Shown here: positions 52,130-63,837 of the stretch, one piece after another
Position numbering within the stretch: the first letter of the stretch is position 1
Layout: every line of letters begins with the position of its first letter
Assembly: GCA_039881145.1 (NCBI GenBank)
Contig: JAYKKI010000062.1
Span: 1,433,501 to 1,497,500 of the forward strand
DNA: 64,000 nt
DNA from: Druceiella hillmani
Lineage: Eukaryota; Arthropoda; Insecta; Lepidoptera; Hepialidae
Reading direction: 5' to 3'
Made by a program: the position numbers and the translations under genes
Notes under the pieces: model-generated
What the model was told of the DNA's origin: nothing
The model's input: the letters and a program-made list of their open reading frames with translations, nothing else
Database searches by the model: none

Positions 52130-52660
52130 TTTTTGACGGGATATGAGGCCTCCGACGCGAGTCCAGATCGTCAGTTTGTTTTAAAAGATAGCCCGGCTTG
52201 ATTTTGATACGCAGGACGTGAATCATGTTTTTTTAGATTCAATGACCATAATGATGTGCGAAAAGCTTTAATAGGGAGCATACGTCAACCCAGCAGTAGA
52301 ATAAACTACTGCTGGGTTGACACATACCCGAATAGTTAAAACGAGGAATTTTAGGCCATAGTGGTTTGATTGAATATGGACTGATCTGTGAGACATTTAG
52401 AGCGTTTACTAAAAGCGTTTTAGAAAAATGGGCGTACTAAATTGGTCACTAAGTAGGTGAAAGCATTTGATAGCAGATATAGAACATTACTTGGAGGTTT
52501 TCGAAGGCCCCTCTTACGTATGAGACGTGTCGTTACGGGTCCCAAGAGGGGTTTCAGATAACCCGGGTGGTAGCTTGGGAATAGTATCCGTCTGCCTACT
52601 TCAGATGTTTTTCTTGGAAACCACTTAATATGTAAAGTAAACAAGTTGGTGTTGTTGTAG
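52130..52660. pseudogene. Jockey-like LINE relic, rearranged head-to-head
   Basis: On the minus strand, 52644-52340 matches 28434-28680. It reads PVTTRLIRKRGLRKPPSNV, equivalent to PITSILIQKKGPSKV at 28.4 kb, followed by sequence matching the acgctctaaatg...cagtccat...ccaaat.tc segment. On the plus strand, 52205-52285 matches 28826-28905 and reads QDVNHVFL, then NDHNDVRKALIGSIR in a shifted frame. The two parts, normally in one orientation, face each other here and meet at a perfect hairpin (52284-52321). An inversion or fold-back event broke this copy, and it is non-functional. Confidence 0.6.
52284..52321. repeat. Perfect hairpin at rearrangement junction, 16-bp arms
   Basis: Arms gtcaacccagcagtag (52284-52299) and its complement (52306-52321) surround the loop aataaa, exactly where the LINE relic switches orientation. 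Confidence 0.95.
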
Positions 52661-53470
52661 TGAATAGTAAAAAAATTTGGTATTTTTATAGGAAAAAAGA
52701 GTCTATAATTTTTACTTGATACTCAAAAAATAGGCCAGAATTAAGATGTTTCTTTTCTTTCCAGAGTTCTCCAAAGAGTTTACTCTAAACTCATTTGGAA
52801 GTGTTTTACACTACAATGCGTTTCAATTTTAAAATTGTTTGGTTGCATTGCAAGTATCTTTTTATATCACAAAATATCATGGCCCTGTTTAGGAACTTCC
52901 AGGGATTTGGACTAAATGATATACAAGAATCATGTTAATAAATGTATTAAAATGTGGAATTCAGATTTGTGATAACAAACTGATACGGTTTTCCCGTCTA
53001 ATATTTTAGCATTAAAAGGAATGTATATTTTCTGAAGTATTCTATTTTTTCATGGCTTCATAAAAATTGTTTGTCAAAAAAAAATTAATCGCGTGCAACT
53101 CAGTACATGTGACAGAAGCAACGTTTGAAATTCGTTAGTGATCTAAACTTGGACCAAAATAAGTATGATGTATTAAAATGGCACTGACGGTGAGAAAGAC
53201 ATAAAAAGTGTAAATACACATATTCCCCTAAATTTGCATAAAATGATTTTAATACCCTACATTTAGAAAAATGAATAAAATGTCATTACAAATCAGTGTA
53301 AATATCGAACCTGCAATTAAATTTATATATCCTATTGTTAATTAGAAAAAAAAGTGCAGTGTAAGTACCATAATACTTTCAAATTCCGCTCGCGTTGTAA
53401 ATTATATTTACTACTATTCGTGCAGGTTCATTACAGATTCATAAATAATTTAAATACAATGTATACCTGA
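52661..53470. other. AT-rich stretch without recognisable features
   Basis: No structure could be supported. Confidence 0.5.
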
Positions 53471-53548
53471 TATGTTGTTATACTTGTAATGAATGAAGTA
53501 CATGCAGAATTATGTTATACTTGTCATGAATGAAGTACATACAGAATA
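53471..53548. repeat. Tandem duplication, about 40-bp unit
   Basis: The phrase ttatacttgtaatgaatgaa followed by gtacat.cagaat occurs at 53471-53510 and again at 53511-53548 with few differences. Confidence 0.9.
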
Positions 53549-55589
53549 CTAATTAGTAATAAATAAAACATAAATATATAAATAAATCGGAAAAATGTTG
53601 ATAGTGTTTTTTTGACACATATAATGTAAATAACGCAACGTATGCGTGATACCTCAGCGGTTCATATATAGCGTATGAGGCGTACATCTATAACATACAC
53701 ATGCATGACATTATATTGTTCAATCGCTTTGTATCGTTGTGTATACGTCGATATCTTTTACACAATTCCCATGGCGTCGGTCTCTCTTTCTCTTTCCCTC
53801 TAAGTTCTATGTTTTTTCTCCATCATGTAACGAAATATGCCTACACGTGATGCAACCTTAAAATTTTACTCTTAATTCTCGTCCACTTATCGATTATCGA
53901 ATCGCAGCCTAAAAAGTTTCACTTCGATAACAACTAATTGAAAAGCTGAATTTTGTAGAATTATTCATTAGCTATGTTTTTTACATTGTTAAGTAAAATA
54001 TAAGAACGACAAATGCGGGAAAAATATTTTGAATTTAATTATCCAAAAATATACTTTGTTTATTTGCGCTTTGATTTACGAAAAAATTTGGTCTATAAAT
54101 TAAATATTTCTGCAAAATCATTCTGTACAATCTACTTGACTTCTAGTAGAAACATATTTTACTTTTTAATAACATTTCACAATAATCTTGTTATTTAAAT
54201 AACATATTGCTTTTTTCTAATCACAACTTAAGTAGCCACTAATATTCTTGTTGTACATTACCAAGCCATCTAGTTTGGATGACTTATTTATGCCAGGCGA
54301 GAATAAAAAAAGAAAAAATAAATAACGATTAATTAACTTGTGAGACTTTTATTATTAAATGTACTAAAATTCAAAATCAACTGTACAATTACTAAAAAAA
54401 AATTTATCAAAATAAAACGAAGTTTTACGGAGGTGCCATAAGTAATGTGAACATGTAAGTTAAAATAGTGTTCATGGCTTTTTTTTAATATAATAATGAA
54501 TAAAATTTTCGACGAAGGATTTAATGTTTTAAAACTTCTTTTTAACGATTATTACGTGCACACTTTTACAAGAATTTTTTAAGTTTCGTGTTTTTTTTAT
54601 AATTTGATTCATCGCCATTTTGAAACTATGGGTTCAAATTTTTTAACCTGGACTTCGGTCTAAGCTATTTTTATGTCAAATTTTATTTATATCGAATAAG
54701 ATTCGTGGCTTCTACAAGTTTCATTCTGTCTCATATGCAAATACATGTATATTAATTTTCAAGGCGACTATGTATAGGATTGATATATTTCTGTGACATC
54801 CATCTGGTAGAATAAATTTCGATATGTGAAATTTGCAATGAATTCAGATAAATAACCTTTTTCTAATACCATCTACAGTAAAAGTCTTTCTACAGTTTCA
54901 GTTTCGTTATATTGAATTTACTTATCAGCACGTCATACTTTCTCATATGCCTCGAATTTTAGTTCATTATAGTTAAAAATATAGAAATTATCCGAAAGTA
55001 CCCTTCAAATTTCAGCTAGATTACTACTCCAACCAGAAACTTTTATATTATTGTCAAGTTACCTTCTGTTATATTGAATTGAAATACAATCAAGGTTGTA
55101 ATAATTGTTGGAATATTATACGTAACAATAAGTGTCACATATAATAAGTATGGAAAAGCGAGTAAGTGATGGTTTATTATCAAAAAATAATCCCTAAAAT
55201 TTAAACAATTATTCATTGAGTAATACTTTAACAATTGTTGAACCCATAACGGATAGACCATCTATTTGTATTTATCGTACAGCATTGCCTGTGATGTCAT
55301 CAGATTAGTGCATGGGCATGCGCGTGATTGTTGCGAATTAGCGTTGTGTGAAGTTATGAATTAGTGTAGCGTAAAAATCGTTTAGCTTGAATGTTGATTT
55401 CAGTATTATAATTAATTGCTTAAAGAGCACTATTAAAAGAAAATGAGACCGTAAACATATGCGGCGTAATATAAGTCAAAATCGATACAGAATGGTAAAT
55501 TATGAAAACAAATAAAACATGTCGTCTCATGTAAATCGTAAATATTTTGGGAATTATAGAAAATTCAAATTAGAGGAATGCTTATCTCA
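53549..55589. other. AT-rich stretch without recognisable features
   Basis: A short CT-rich patch lies at about 53780-53805. No gene could be supported. Confidence 0.5.
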
Positions 55590-56085
55590 AAAGAAATCCA
55601 ACAAACCTAAAAATCCAGAGCTGAGCAAATGCGAGAGCTCCAAGAAAGTCAAACTGAAAATGAAGAAACTACGTAAAGTGATTATCTAACTGGCTCATCG
55701 GGCACACATCGCCCAACTATAGCTTAAACATCAACGAATCTTGTGCAGGCATAGTTGAAAGGCAATACAGAAGACAGTGATAATATAGAAATCAATGTAA
55801 AGGTGGTGGCCCCCGACGAGTATGTATTGCGATCCCCAAATATCGTAATATTGCCATGGTTGGACATCAACGCGCATTCATCAATGGAGAGTGCTACTGT
55901 ATATTATAATGTTATTGAGCACGAAACCGTACGCGCAATCGAGGCTCGATGTGTTGCAGCTCTGCTGGACTCCCATTGAAAGACTCACTGCAAGCATATC
56001 TATTAGGCGCGGTAAACTCAAGGGTAAGCAAAAGCAGTTTGCAATGAGATTGGTATGTAAACTACTTATATATGCGAAATACTAG
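55590..56085 (+). pseudogene. Unrecognised decayed coding region
   Basis: GC content rises and several frames stay open in pieces: a lysine-rich part (KNPELSKCESSKKVKLKMKK, about 55608-55670), then a 74-codon frame at 55755-55979 containing KVVAPDEYVLRSPN and ATVYYNVIEHETVRAI, then a basic segment near 56010-56040. Stops and frame shifts separate the pieces. It looks like a degraded transposable-element ORF, possibly an ORF1-type protein, but I cannot assign a family. A host pseudogene is also possible. Confidence 0.35.
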
Positions 56086-56734
56086 TTCGATTTTAATTTC
56101 TTTTCTTTTTTCTGACATAAACATAGAATTTAGTGTATCATATATAAAAAAATATGATTATAAATCAGAATAGCTTCATTTGTTTCTACTTAAAACCTAT
56201 TCCTTTCATTCGACCGTTAGGCTGTCATTAAGAAAAATATTCACTACATATTTGCGTTGGGTGCTGGTACAACATGGGTACTGACACAGCTTCAACAGAC
56301 GACTTTTGATATAAATGCTATATTTTTTAAAAAAAATTCAACCATTTTTCACCTATATTTGCATTTATGTCAGTTTGTATACGAAAACAATATTATTGGT
56401 AAACAAATTAGTTGAACTGAGCCTTAGTACAGTTCGTCTCACTGTTTTTTTCCCTGTAAATACGTTACGGTGGGTTTAACTTGTTACCATCCCGGAACTG
56501 GTTGGGATACAGTTTATATTATATGACCAATTCTTATTGTATTATAGAGCAGTATTAAAGCTATAAATAGCTTGTTTTTCGAAAGTTTTCAATTTAGTAC
56601 TGTTTGCAAAATCAAGTTTTAAGTGTTTCAAAATCTATTTTATTGTAAACCTTATCAATTTTGATAATTTTCTCTTCATCATTATTTGTTTTGTCTCTCG
56701 TAATACTAACTTTACTTCAAGGACTGTAATATTT
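56086..56734. other. AT-rich stretch without recognisable features
   Basis: No structure could be supported. Confidence 0.5.
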
Positions 56735-56798
56735 ATCAATGTTTTTATTTGAATTTTAGATGATCCAAAACGATCAATGTTTTTATTTGAATTTTAGA
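56735..56798. repeat. Tandem duplication, 26-bp unit with 38-bp period
   Basis: The sequence atcaatgtttttatttgaat followed by tttaga occurs at 56735-56760 and 56773-56798. Confidence 0.9.
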
Positions 56799-56864
56799 CG
56801 ATCAATTCATTGGAATGATGGAAATGTAAGAAGTATGGAAATGTAATAAACTTCACTAAAAATC

Positions 56865-56873
56865 ACTAAAAAT
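56865..56873. repeat. Target-site duplication, left copy
   Basis: The sequence actaaaaat is repeated at 58080-58088 after the TAG tail of the I-like element. A further copy just upstream (56855-56863) makes the exact left boundary uncertain by about 10 bases. Confidence 0.7.
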
Positions 56874-56995
56874 CAACACCTATCGCCGCTATGGAAACTC
56901 AAACTAACATTGAGCCTATACAGTGCCGGCGAGACAGATCTGCACTTCTTTTCTGGGAAAGACAAAGACGAATACTTCGATGTAAATGGAAATAA

Positions 56996-58063
56996 TACAA
57001 ACAAGCTTTCTCCCGACTGAAAACACAGAAAACGCCTCTCACGATAACTGACTCTATCAGAGAAAAATATAACATACCACTACCAGAGCCAGCACCTTTT
57101 CCTCAGAGGTCAGATACTGTGTCCTGCTTGCCCCTTGTGGAGCTTCGACTCATGAACCACAACTTGCCGAAACACCAATCAATTGATGTTGCCCTGAGAA
57201 TGGCTGCCCTGGAAACTATCCACACCAGGTATCCCTCCCAGGACTGGTTGCATATTTACTGTGACGGCTCGTCGATGCCAAACACAGGGAATACCGGAGC
57301 AGGCTTCACATCTACAGTATTTGAGGGCTCCGTTGCCGTCGGTTCCCCGCTTACCAACTACGATGGAGAGATTGCAGCGATATACGAGGCCGCCGGGGAA
57401 CTGGAGCGTCTTACAACATCACAAAGCGTGGTTTTTCTCATCGACTGCCAGGCAGCTATTCTGGCACTCTCCACCAACCGCTACACAGATTGTTCCAAAA
57501 CCCAACTCTGTCGTGCCAGACTGTCCAACCTGGTGAATGCTGGCTTTGCACTTACTCTGCAGTGGATTCCGAGCCACATCGGGATAGAGGGGAACGAAAA
57601 AGCCGACGTACTGGCAAAACACAGAACGACTCTACAGCAGCCCATCTGCTCTCCGTCATTTTCATCCTCTAAGTCGGCCGTCTGCAGAGCGATACATGCC
57701 TCGACCAAGTGTCGGCGCACACAGTCCGCCGTCGGAAAGAACTGGGCTTGTCTAATTGATTCGCCTATTCGACGCGACCTACCCAGAGCTGTCAGTGTCG
57801 CAGCTTTCCGGTGTGCCACGGGCCACGACTACCTGGCGTGCCACCTGAAACGTATTGGTGTCCTGGGGAGCGATGCCTGCCTGCTCTGTGGACGTCCAGG
57901 AATGTCTTTTGACCATCTCCACGTTTGCCCGAAGATGAAGCCCTACCTTGATGATTGGGAGAGGAGGGCGCCCCCTGATGATCACCCTGCCTACAAAACA
58001 GCTTTTCTCTACTGGTCGGCGCGCCACCTAATGGCAGACATGCCAAGGGTGGGCGTTGGCTAG
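56996..58063 (+). CDS. RNase H and C-terminal domain of I-like retrotransposon ORF2 (partial)
   Basis: The frame is open for 355 codons after the stop at 56993. Numbering from the Val at 57119, the RNase H active site is visible as Asp49 (HIYCDGSS), Glu84 (YDGEIAAIYEA), Asp109 (VVFLIDCQAA) and Asp163 (GNEKADVLAKH), with His153 in WIPSHIGIEGN. All expected catalytic residues are present. A C254-X2-C257-X8-H266-X3-C270 motif (CLLCGRPGMSFDHLHVC) follows, then YWSARHLM and a VGVG end. RNase H would remove template RNA after reverse transcription. The polymerase and endonuclease are missing because of 5' truncation, so the fragment cannot move on its own. The stop codon TAG at 58061-58063 is also the first unit of the tail, leaving no 3' UTR. 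Overlapping frames on other strands are shadows. Confidence 0.9.
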   Translation, partial: YKQAFSRLKTQKTPLTITDSIREKYNIPLPEPAPFPQRSDTVSCLPLVELRLMNHNLPKHQSIDVALRMAALETIHTRYPSQDWLHIYCDGSSMPNTGNTGAGFTSTVFEGSVAVGSPLTNYDGEIAAIYEAAGELERLTTSQSVVFLIDCQAAILALSTNRYTDCSKTQLCRARLSNLVNAGFALTLQWIPSHIGIEGNEKADVLAKHRTTLQQPICSPSFSSSKSAVCRAIHASTKCRRTQSAVGKNWACLIDSPIRRDLPRAVSVAAFRCATGHDYLACHLKRIGVLGSDACLLCGRPGMSFDHLHVCPKMKPYLDDWERRAPPDDHPAYKTAFLYWSARHLMADMPRVGVG

Positions 58064-58079
58064 TAGTAGTAGTAGTAGT
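58061..58079. repeat. (TAG)n tail of the I-like element
   Basis: Six TAG units. The first is the ORF stop codon. Confidence 0.95.
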
Positions 58080-58088
58080 ACTAAAAAT
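58080..58088. repeat. Target-site duplication, right copy
   Basis: The sequence actaaaaat, matching 56865-56873. Confidence 0.7.
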
Positions 58089-59014
58089 TGTTAATAGTTT
58101 TTGGTCGCTCTCTTCGTTAGCAAAAATATCTCTTAGTGGCTGCCGCAATTTCAATATTCACTCAAATGAGAATACTAGTATAGTCTACACTAGTATATTC
58201 ACAAAAATAATTGAGTTTTTCGATTCTCATGATATAAATACAAAATATTCAATATTTTGGCGACCATGGATTTAAAATAGGCAGTTGAAATATCAATATC
58301 TGTTGATAGAGTGTTGTCTAAAATTAATGCGGGGCAACCTATAGTTTCAATATCTCTTCAAATTCGACATTCAATTTGATAAAAAACAGATGATTTTTTC
58401 CGGCTCTGTGGAGGTTTCCAAAGTTAGTGTTAGTATTATCTCGTTAAAAAGCGAAAAGCTTTTCCTAGGGAATATTTAAATTTTCGAGAGATGTTTTACA
58501 ATAGTGATTTTTTTTCAAAACGGTTACAATTGTTATAGCCGTAGTTCTAGCACTAATTTGCCTGATGACAATTTTTTGGTCTGGATACATCAATACATTC
58601 CACTTAGAAGTACAATTTCACGAAGTAAACTTTTAGTGATGATGTAATACACTGTAGAAAACTCAGCAGCTGCTACTAAAATTTATTTTTTCGAATATTT
58701 TTTTATTATAGTAGTAAAAATATCCTTAAAAGTAAATGCTGTTTTCATATGTGATTAATTACAATTTGTGGCAACGTGCTGTTTAATCAAGCACAGTACT
58801 TAAAATTTCGTTAACTTTTTACATAAAATATCATTCTTTAATGTATTCATCTTTAAAATTATATTTCCTTGGCATTTTTGTAATGACAGAAATAAAAATG
58901 GTTTAAAAAAACTTGATATTCAGGGAGCGTTTGGGCGTGCAATAAGTTATTACCAAGTGCACATGCATCAAACTGATTAGCGTTCTACAAACATTGAGCA
59001 AGCAAATTATTTAC
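58089..59014. other. AT-rich stretch without recognisable features
   Basis: No structure could be supported. Confidence 0.5.
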
Positions 59015-59130
59015 GGACGCGGTGCTGACAATGTAATCTGTACCACCCCCTCAACTTTCATAACCGCCAAACTGCCGGGTCTCTCACGCCCTGAATCTAT
59101 TACTACTGCACCACCCAGTCCCGAGCTTTG
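59015..59130 (-). mobile_element. Possible SINE head or tRNA-like fragment
   Basis: On the minus strand, gggactgggtggtgcagtag is followed by taatagattcagggcgtgag and agacccggca, reminiscent of a tRNA-like A box and degenerate B box spaced about 40 bases apart. The segment is GC-rich compared with its flanks. No second copy was found in this window, so a SINE origin is only a suggestion. Confidence 0.3.
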
Positions 59131-59169
59131 ACGCATATTTAAAAGAAAATGAGACAGGTAGCAAGACGG

Positions 59170-60117
59170 GATTCGATAGTCAAAAATGGAAACAATCCGG
59201 TACATTGGGGACGTATAGCACCCTTAAATAAGATGGAAGTTCGCGATTTGGTCGGCATTATATTTTTCTTAATTTCCATATAGCTTTTGAATATAATTGT
59301 ATGTTACATTGTCACATAGATATACATACGTGATAAAATTACAGAAAATATAGGTCCACCATAATACGTTAAAATGTAATATCGGCTATCTATATGCCAT
59401 GAGGGTGCATATGATTGAGCGTTCTTTCGCGTGCGCATGCGCGCGTGTGTGTGTGTGCGTGCATGAGTGTGTGTGTGTGTGTGCGTGCATGAGTGTGTGT
59501 GTGTATGTATTTGTATCTTTGAGAGTTTGTGTGTGCTTGTGGGATATGCATATTTATTTGTATCTCTATGTTTACGTGCGTTATGTGGATATGTGTGTCT
59601 ACACGGTACTAGGATTGGTTTATTCTCAGTCGATATTAATTTGTAAAAAAACCTACATACACTTTGGGATACTATCTTTATCATAGCAATAAAGTTTATT
59701 TCAAATATGTTTCCTAACATATCCTAATGTCAGTTTTATGTTTTATTAACACCAATAAAAATACAATTCTTTTTCATATTTAATTCCTGATGTGTGGCGA
59801 TTTGGGCCAATACCACATCCGAGGTGCGGAACCTCTTTGAACTTATGTTTTATAATATTTTATATCGATGCAAAAGTGATGGCGTTTGGTTATTTACCTC
59901 GTAAAACTTTAGTTAGATTCAATGCAGATATTAAAATAAGGCCTACACTTTAACGCTCATAAGTAATGTATTTACTTATTTATACAATTTTACGTACCTA
60001 ATTGATACATGTAACGAAGAACTCGTATGTTTTGTGGTTAATCCAATAAACTACGGCGAAATGTAATGTATTACTAAAAAAATCCAAATTCCAGCTTAAA
60101 TGGATAATTGATCACCA
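59170..60117. repeat. 1-kb dispersed repeat, copy A (SINE body deleted)
   Basis: Collinear and same strand with 62470-63465. Shared anchors include aataagatggaagttcgc, gataaaatta.agaaa, cctacatacactttg.gata, gcagatatt.aaataaggcc and ttactaaaaaaatccaaat. Near 60010-60040, where copy B holds a complete SINE body, this copy goes from ctaattgatacatgtaac almost directly to caataaactacgg, so most of the SINE is missing. No coding capacity is visible. The repeat contains a GT microsatellite. Confidence 0.85.
59446..59506. repeat. (GT)n / GTGCGT microsatellite
   Basis: A GT run with gcgtgcatga interruptions, matched by a shorter GT/GC run at about 62734-62757 in copy B. Confidence 0.95.
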
Positions 60118-60639
60118 AATTATGTTGATAAAATATCTCAAAAATGTTCATTTTTAATTTAAGCTGTAAAAAATAATCAGACACAAGAAACTATAATTTA
60201 AAATCAAATATTATATATGATTGCTATATAGGTATTAAAAATAATTCTATTTGATAACTTTCAGTTGAACATAATTTGGTTCATGAAAAAATATTACTTC
60301 TTTTCCAAACAAATGTAGTAACATTTGTTTATGAATTAAACATTCATAAACATTGCTTTATGAATTAGAATAAATGTGATTATAGTAGCAAAATAAATAT
60401 TATGGCCTAATAATATAACTTTCAATACAAGTTCAAATATGTGTATTTATTATGGTTTATGTAGAGGTTATAGTTACTCATTGTTAAGTAATGAAGCGGA
60501 ACTGATAAAAATTATTTATTAAATTTCGTGATATTAATAATGTCACAATATACTTTATACTTAAATATTTGAGATAAAATAATGATATTTAAAATAAATT
60601 AAATATATGTGATAAGAGAAAAAAACATTAACTGAATAC
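60118..60639. other. AT-rich stretch without recognisable features
   Basis: No structure could be supported. Confidence 0.5.
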
Positions 60640-61670
60640 AAAGAGCTTTTTTGAATTTAGCTAGTTTTTCTCTTCTCACTAATAGGGACATTTCTAGCTT
60701 TAAGAGGTGTTCGAAATACTTCAGTCTAATCGCTATTCTCAATAAATTCGTACAGACCTACTGTCTTCGAAATATTGGACGGTTACACCTACAATCAATC
60801 ATTACTGTTGGCTTGTATCAAATTTATATTCAATGAAAAACTGCTTCTTATAATCATAGATTTCCCAATGGACGATAAACGTGTTACCCTCCATATTTTC
60901 ACTTGCAGGAATCCTGTAGTTTTTCGTATATTTATTTGTCTGCTAGATGGGAAATATTTTAAGCAATTTAGCCCAGTGGTAAACCCCAGGTCAATGTTTG
61001 GGGGAAATAATAGGTTGTTTAAAATGGACTTATTATTTATAATATACTCATTTGATGAACCATCATGTGTGTCATCATCACTAGGAAGCGTGACGATGGG
61101 TGACACTTTTGCAAAGTATTTTCGTCTGTCATAGCACTATACAAATGCTTCCAGCGTGTTGTTTGTTTTAGGAGTACTTGATAGGATTCCGAAGTACCAA
61201 TTGTGATCCATTATCAGCCATTGACCTCCGAAATATTTAATAAATTCCTGTCGCTCTTCCTATTTCGCTAGAATGTTTTTTAAAAACATAATAAAACATC
61301 AGAAAGACACAAAGGTCAAAACAATTCATCTATATCCCAAATTTTCCACACTCACACCTCGTTTTGACTGGTTCTAATTATTTCCTGTCCGATACAATAT
61401 TCCATCGCTTATTGAGGAATCAATTAACAAGAGAATTGCCGCTGATACGCAAACTCATGCTATTTTACTTTATTTCACCGATAACATCTTTTTCAGCCTT
61501 CTTCTCCCTTGCAAGCTTTTGGAATGGCCATACAATTCCATTTTTAATAAAAAAAATTGGCATTTCGAACATGTATAAACTTATTAAGAAATTGCGTTGT
61601 TTAACAACAAATATTTATAATATGGTTTCAAGTATTTACGATGTATTGTTAACCATCTTAAGCAATTAGA
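60640..61670 (-). pseudogene. Possible decayed DNA-transposase region
   Basis: GC content is a little raised and frames are long on both strands (119 codons plus at 60775-61134, 103 codons minus at 60795-61106, 101 codons plus at 61364-61669). Minus-strand reading upstream of 61106 gives STPKTNNTLEAFV followed by a stop, which resembles the TNN.(L/I/V)E..H motif of Mutator-like transposases, and then SPIVTLPSDDDTHDGSS. At 61450-61530 the minus strand reads AREKKAEKDVIGEIK. The match is short. It may instead be an unrelated relic or chance. Confidence 0.25.
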
Positions 61671-62029
61671 GACTTCGGGAGAATAAACTTTCATTACTCT
61701 TCGTACTAAATTATTAGCTAGAAGTGAATAAAGACTTTTTAATCTAAATAGTTGCTATTTAATTTTTGTCACAAAAATAAAAAAAAAGATGTCACCTGCA
61801 ATTCAAAAATATTTTATCACCAGTATTTTGAATATATCAAAATATTGATATATTAAGTTTCCTGAATTCTCAATTACGTACAATTAATTCATTCCTAACT
61901 TTTATAATCAAAACAAGTTTTTACGCAATAATTGATTCATAAATTGCTGTAACGGAACCTTTGATTATAAGATTGTCTTTACACTTACATCGATTATTAA
62001 TCGCATAACATAATGGGACTAATGGCAAA
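61671..62029. other. AT-rich stretch without recognisable features
   Basis: No structure could be supported. Confidence 0.5.
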
Positions 62030-62200
62030 CCGACTCTGATTTACCCAGCGCGGACTTAGTAACTATGGATATATAACGTCTGATATGTGGTCCGTTCGCG
62101 ATCCAGATACCCTACGGCCGCGACACGTGTACTGCACTAACAAGGCCACGGGCATCACAGGTTGACAACATGGTAAGGTTCAGGGTGCTATTAATAGCTT
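62030..62200. other. Short GC-richer island, function unknown
   Basis: Includes cctacggccgcgacacgtgt and caaggccacgggcatcac. No open frame with motifs was found. It is either element remnant or regulatory DNA. Confidence 0.3.
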
Positions 62201-62469
62201 ATGTAATAGATTGGTTAGCCGAGACTGATTGAAGAATCGGAAGAAAGAATAAAAACGATAGCATTGTCAAATGTCCACAAGTTGGTAGCCGTGTTGCTGT
62301 ACATGGTACATCAAAAATCCAATATGATACGTATTTGTGCATTCTATAGCAAACGAATATTTACCATCGAACTATTGTGAATTTGCTTGATGCTGGTTCA
62401 TCAAAATCAGATCTTTAAAACAAATTATTAAATGAAATCAATGCAGATATTAAAATAAGGCCGTGCAGT

Positions 62470-63465
62470 CCTCGATAATCAAAAAATGGAAACAGTCCTT
62501 TATATGCGGGACTTATACACCCTTCAATAAGATGGAAGTTCGCATTTGATAAGGATTATATTTTTCTAAATTTCCATGTAACTTTTAAATACAAATGTGC
62601 GTTACGTTGTTACATAGAGATGCATGTGTACATGATAAAATTATAGAAAAGGTATGTTCACCATTATACGTTAAAATTTAATATTGGCTATCTATGTCGT
62701 GAGAGTGCGTGATCATATACATGAGCGTGCTTGCGCGCGCGCTTGTGTGTGTGTGTTTATTTGTATCTATGAAAGTTTGTGTGTCCCTATGTGTTGTACA
62801 TCTTTATTTGTATCTGTATGAGCATGTCCACTACGTGGATATGGGAGAGCCCACAGTACTGGGATTGACTTATCCTTAGTCGATATTAATTTAAAAAAAA
62901 AACCTACATACACTTTGAGATACTATCTTTATCAGCGCAATAACATTTATTTCAAGTATGTTTCCTAACATGTTATAAATCAAGTTTTATTAACACTAAT
63001 AAAAATACAAATGTATCGAATATTTAATTCATAATATGTAGTGATTCGGGCTAACACCACATACGAGGTGCCGAACTTCTTTGGACTTGTGTTTTGTAAT
63101 ATTTTGTATCGATGCAAAAGGTGATGTAGTTTGGTTATTTAACTAGTAAATCTTTAATTAGATTTAATGCAGATATTGAAATAAGGCCTGCACTTAAATA
63201 CTCACAAGTAATGTATTTACTTATTTATATACTTTAACATATCTAATTGATACATATGGCAGACTCATTTTTGCGAGAGCAATCTCTTAGAGCTAACCAG
63301 GACACCAGTCCAGCCCGGTCGATGAGCCGTGGATTGAACCAGGGTCCCTAAGGTGCTCCGTGCCACATAGGTTGTATGGCTCATGGTCAATCCAATAAAT
63401 AACGGCGAAATATAATGTATTACTAAAAAAATCCAAATCCCAGCTTAAATGAATAAATGATCACC
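62470..63465. repeat. 1-kb dispersed repeat, copy B (contains SINE)
   Basis: Matches 59170-60117. The phrase aatgcagatattaaaataag just before this copy (about 62441) recurs, slightly changed, inside both copies (59923 and 63165). The repeat family may therefore have an internal direct repeat or a composite origin. Confidence 0.85.
63225..63400 (-). mobile_element. tRNA-derived SINE within copy B
   Basis: On the minus strand, the B box-like ccctggttcaatcc (63331-63344) is followed by ctggactggtgtcctggtta, agagattgctctcg and atgtatcaattagatat. The same body occurs at 14619-14812. Both SINEs run in the minus orientation. Confidence 0.7.
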
Positions 63466-63837
63466 TATATCAAAATTCGATTAGTACCCTTCAGTAATTG
63501 TGGAATTTTATCTTTCTTACTTAATATAATTTACTTAACGTGCACATCTGGTGTCATTTTAACCCAAAGTTTTTTATCAGTTTTGCCATATTTGCAAATA
63601 AAGTTTTTAATACGAGAAGAAAAGTGAAAAGGTAAAGAAACGATTAAAATGAAAGACGGAGGCAACGTGTGAGCTTGTCGTGTTTAAAACAATTTGCATG
63701 GCCCCCGTGGAAGTTTTACTTCCACTGTGTCTACATAATAGCCTACGTACACATACCTACACCAATTTTCATTTTTTTGTCGCTTTATTTTTTCCTTTTA
63801 AAAATAATTTAATGTATATGTCTCTTCTTAGTCGTGC
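63466..63837. other. Flank of RTE relic, probable decayed 3' UTR
   Basis: No motif was found, but the minus-strand 3' side of the element entering from the right edge should lie here. Part of this stretch is therefore likely element-derived. Confidence 0.35.

Larger units (their letters stand above)
56874..58079 (+). mobile_element. 5'-truncated I-like non-LTR retrotransposon with RNase H domain
   Basis: An insertion of about 1.2 kb is bounded by actaaaaat repeats (56865-56873 and 58080-58088). It begins within the linker after the reverse transcriptase (TPIAAMETQTNIEPIQCRRD), carries the RNase H domain and a terminal zinc-finger-like motif, and ends in (TAG)n at 58061-58079. An RNase H domain after the polymerase plus a trinucleotide-repeat tail fits the I-like group of LINEs. 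The GC content (about half) contrasts sharply with the host DNA. One in-frame stop (56993-56995) is the only visible lesion, so the insertion is relatively young. Confidence 0.9.

Noticed and set aside
57261..58154. Open frames on other frames and strands across the I-like element
   Set aside because: Shadows of the GC-rich RNase H frame.
59304..59720. 138-codon minus frame and 95-codon plus frame with His-Thr or Cys-Val runs
   Set aside because: Produced by the GT/GC microsatellite.
61364..61669. 101-codon plus-strand frame
   Set aside because: Hydrophobic, AT-driven composition. The minus strand shows the more transposon-like pieces.
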